Of a stretch of DNA of 64,000 bases, positions 62,290 through 64,000 are shown one piece after another; position 1 is the first letter of the stretch; the number at the start of each line of letters is the position of its first letter. The stretch is from Schistosoma haematobium (taxonomy: Eukaryota; Platyhelminthes; Trematoda; Strigeidida; Schistosomatidae): contig NC_067196.1 of NCBI RefSeq assembly GCF_000699445.3, positions 80,094,364 to 80,158,363 of the forward strand, in the 5' to 3' direction. Position numbers and translations under genes: made by a program. The notes under the pieces were generated by a model, which worked only from the letters and a program-made list of their open reading frames with translations, did not search any database and was not told the origin of the DNA.

Positions 62290-64000
62290 TACTTGTGCAT
62301 TTTTGATGATGGTTGTATTACTTCTCTCAGTTTCAGCATCATATAAAAGAACTACCTTGACGTTTGTGTTGAAGATCCTGACTTTGACATTGGTTGGAAG
62401 TTGTTTTGAGTCCCATTTGTTGTCCTTTATTTGCTAGTCCTCGCCTTTACGTCCGCATCGATAGTGCTTCCCAGGTAGGTGGAGGACTCCACATCCTCAA
62501 GAGTTTCGCCATCAAGTGTGATTGGGTTGGTGTTCTCCGTATTGCGCTTGAGGATCTTACTTTTCCCTTGTGTATGTTGAGGTCTACTGATGTAGAGGCT
62601 GCTGCTATACTAACTGTCTTCATCTGCATTTGTTCATGTGTATGGGATGAAAGAGCCAAGTCATCTTCAAAGTCCAAATCTTCTGGTTGCATCCAAACTG
62701 TCCAGTGTATTCCATGTTACCGCTCGGATATCGAGGTCTTCATAATCCGATCAACCATCAGAAGAAAGAGGAAGGGGGATGTAAGATCCAAACTACGGTT
62801 CGGATAGATGAATAGCCGTCCAGGTACATTAGACACGCGTCCTTTCCCGTCGAAATCAAAACAAGTAATCGGGTAAATAGCGGTCCTATAATTCATCATA
62901 AATTTAAATGTAAATCGTTACCTAAACAAATATTACCACCCGGCTATTCAACCAATAATTGTTCAATCAATAAAATCTAAATTACAATCAATAAAGGAGT
63001 TGATAAAAGATGAGGGAAAATTACCAGTCACAACAAATGAACGTTATTCTATCCTGATTGGATAGAACACACACACAAAGGGAGGGGCAAATCAATATGG
63101 CTGCCGCCAAGAACAAGTGTCAAGTAAAACAACACAGATGCAGTTCGGGAAGAAACACGAAAATTTAGTGAAGGCGTAAGGAAAATAAAAACTGATAAAA
63201 AAATACAAATAATAACAATTCAAATGTAATCAAGAGACTAACAATGTACAACTAAGGGAATCAATAGGAACAAAGTGGCATTTGTTCCCCCTCCTAAATC
63301 TTCTTGAATAGAACGTGAAGCATGTCTACAGTTACTTCAATATCTGACTTCAGTGTTTCAGATGGTATGTTGTCTAATGTTGCTGCTTTCCCACCGTTGA
63401 TTTGTCTAATGGCCATCCTGATTTCTTCGATCGTTAGTTGATTGACATCTATAGAAAAGTTTGTATGTGCTGCTTCGATGTCCGATGGATTCAATGGATC
63501 TGGTCTATTCAACATTTCTTCAAAGTGTTCTACTAATCTCTTCCTCTGTACCTGAATCGGAGTGTTGAGTTTGTCAACATGTCGAAAGAAGTCTGTTTTG
63601 GACCCATGAATTGCTGTCCACCCAGTTGTTCATCGCCTCTTGAGTTTCGGTTTCATCTTGACAACAACCAGGTGGTGATCTTAATCTGTCATCTCCTCCC
63701 CTAGTTCTCACATCTTCCGTTGACCTGAATTTTTCACGGATGCAAGTGTGATCTATCTGGTCCTCCATGGTGTGGTCCAGTGAGACCCATGTAGTTTGTG
63801 TGGGAATATTGTACCGTCTATAACCAATTTGTTGAATGCTCATAGGTTCGCAAATGTCTCCCTGTTTCCGTTCCTCTCTCCCAGTCCATGTCATCCCATG
63901 ATATCTTCATATCCGGTGTTGTCCATTCCGACTTTGGCGTTTAGGTCTCCCATCAGGATGGTCAGGTTCTTTCCTGAGCACATTGTTCAGACGTTGCATT
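62290..64000 (-). mobile_element. RTE-type (SR2-like) element, right piece, running off the window
   Basis: Minus-strand pieces in RTE order are: endonuclease end near 63900-63600 (DHTMEDQIDHTCI and EDVRTRGGDD); linker before RT at 63515-63294 (NPSDIEAAHTNF, TIEEIRMAIRQINGGKAA, IEVTVDMLHVLFKKI); the RT palm near 62900-62600 (LFLLMVDRIMKTS; LDFEDDLALSSHTHEQMQMK, where the catalytic FADD reads FEDD); and the region before the C-terminus at 62330. The RT core between linker and palm is replaced by unrelated sequence. The element continues beyond 64000. Confidence 0.8.
62810..63290. mobile_element. about 480-base unrelated block inside the RTE copy
   Basis: This block interrupts the RTE frame between the linker (63294) and the palm (62808) and matches no RTE sequence seen elsewhere in the window. 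It contains cacacacacaaagggagggg and atggctgccgccaagaac. Probably another insertion accompanied by deletion; family unknown. Confidence 0.35.

Overview
The window looks like nuclear DNA of a blood fluke (Schistosoma or a close relative). It is AT-rich and intron-rich. It holds short coding exons in long introns, several introns of only 32-53 bases, an Sm-alpha-type repeat with a hammerhead ribozyme fold, RTE-type (SR2-like) non-LTR fragments, Penelope-like fragments and Gypsy remnants. All gene models were assembled by eye from splice sites, reading phase and remembered protein families; no search was run.

Three host genes can be supported. (1) Plus strand, 2300-15833: glycine amidinotransferase (GATM/AGAT), six exons, missing only its N-terminal exon. 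(2) Plus strand, 27794-44572: a ten-exon gene for a low-complexity protein of unknown function, also missing its first exon or exons. It carries two similar D-x-I-L plus arginine-cluster motifs, one in the N-terminal half and one near the C-terminus. (3) Minus strand, 54507-48166: a complete eight-exon FKBP8 (FKBP38)-type immunophilin of 394 residues, with FKBP fold, TPR repeats and a C-terminal membrane anchor. Nothing indicates that the three genes work together.

The rest is mainly mobile-element debris. RTE-type fragments lie at 8.9-10.3, 20.6-21.2, 23.6-26.3 and 60.2-64.0 kb, all on the minus strand. Penelope-like reverse-transcriptase fragments lie at 0.4, 28.0, 29.5 and 46.0-47.3 kb. 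Broken Gypsy gag-protease-RT lies at 55.4-57.2 and 58.7-59.3 kb. tRNA-derived SINE-like copies are scattered through the introns, including a head-to-head pair at 38.1-38.6 kb, one copy of which keeps an intact hammerhead core. The most striking unexplained structures are a pair of 253-base inverted copies around the last GATM exons that look identical although their flanks are diverged, a perfect 71-base palindrome arm pair at 38.7 kb flanked by 16-base direct repeats, and an LTR-like insertion bounded by 104-base inverted copies inside an RTE element at 60.5-62.2 kb.
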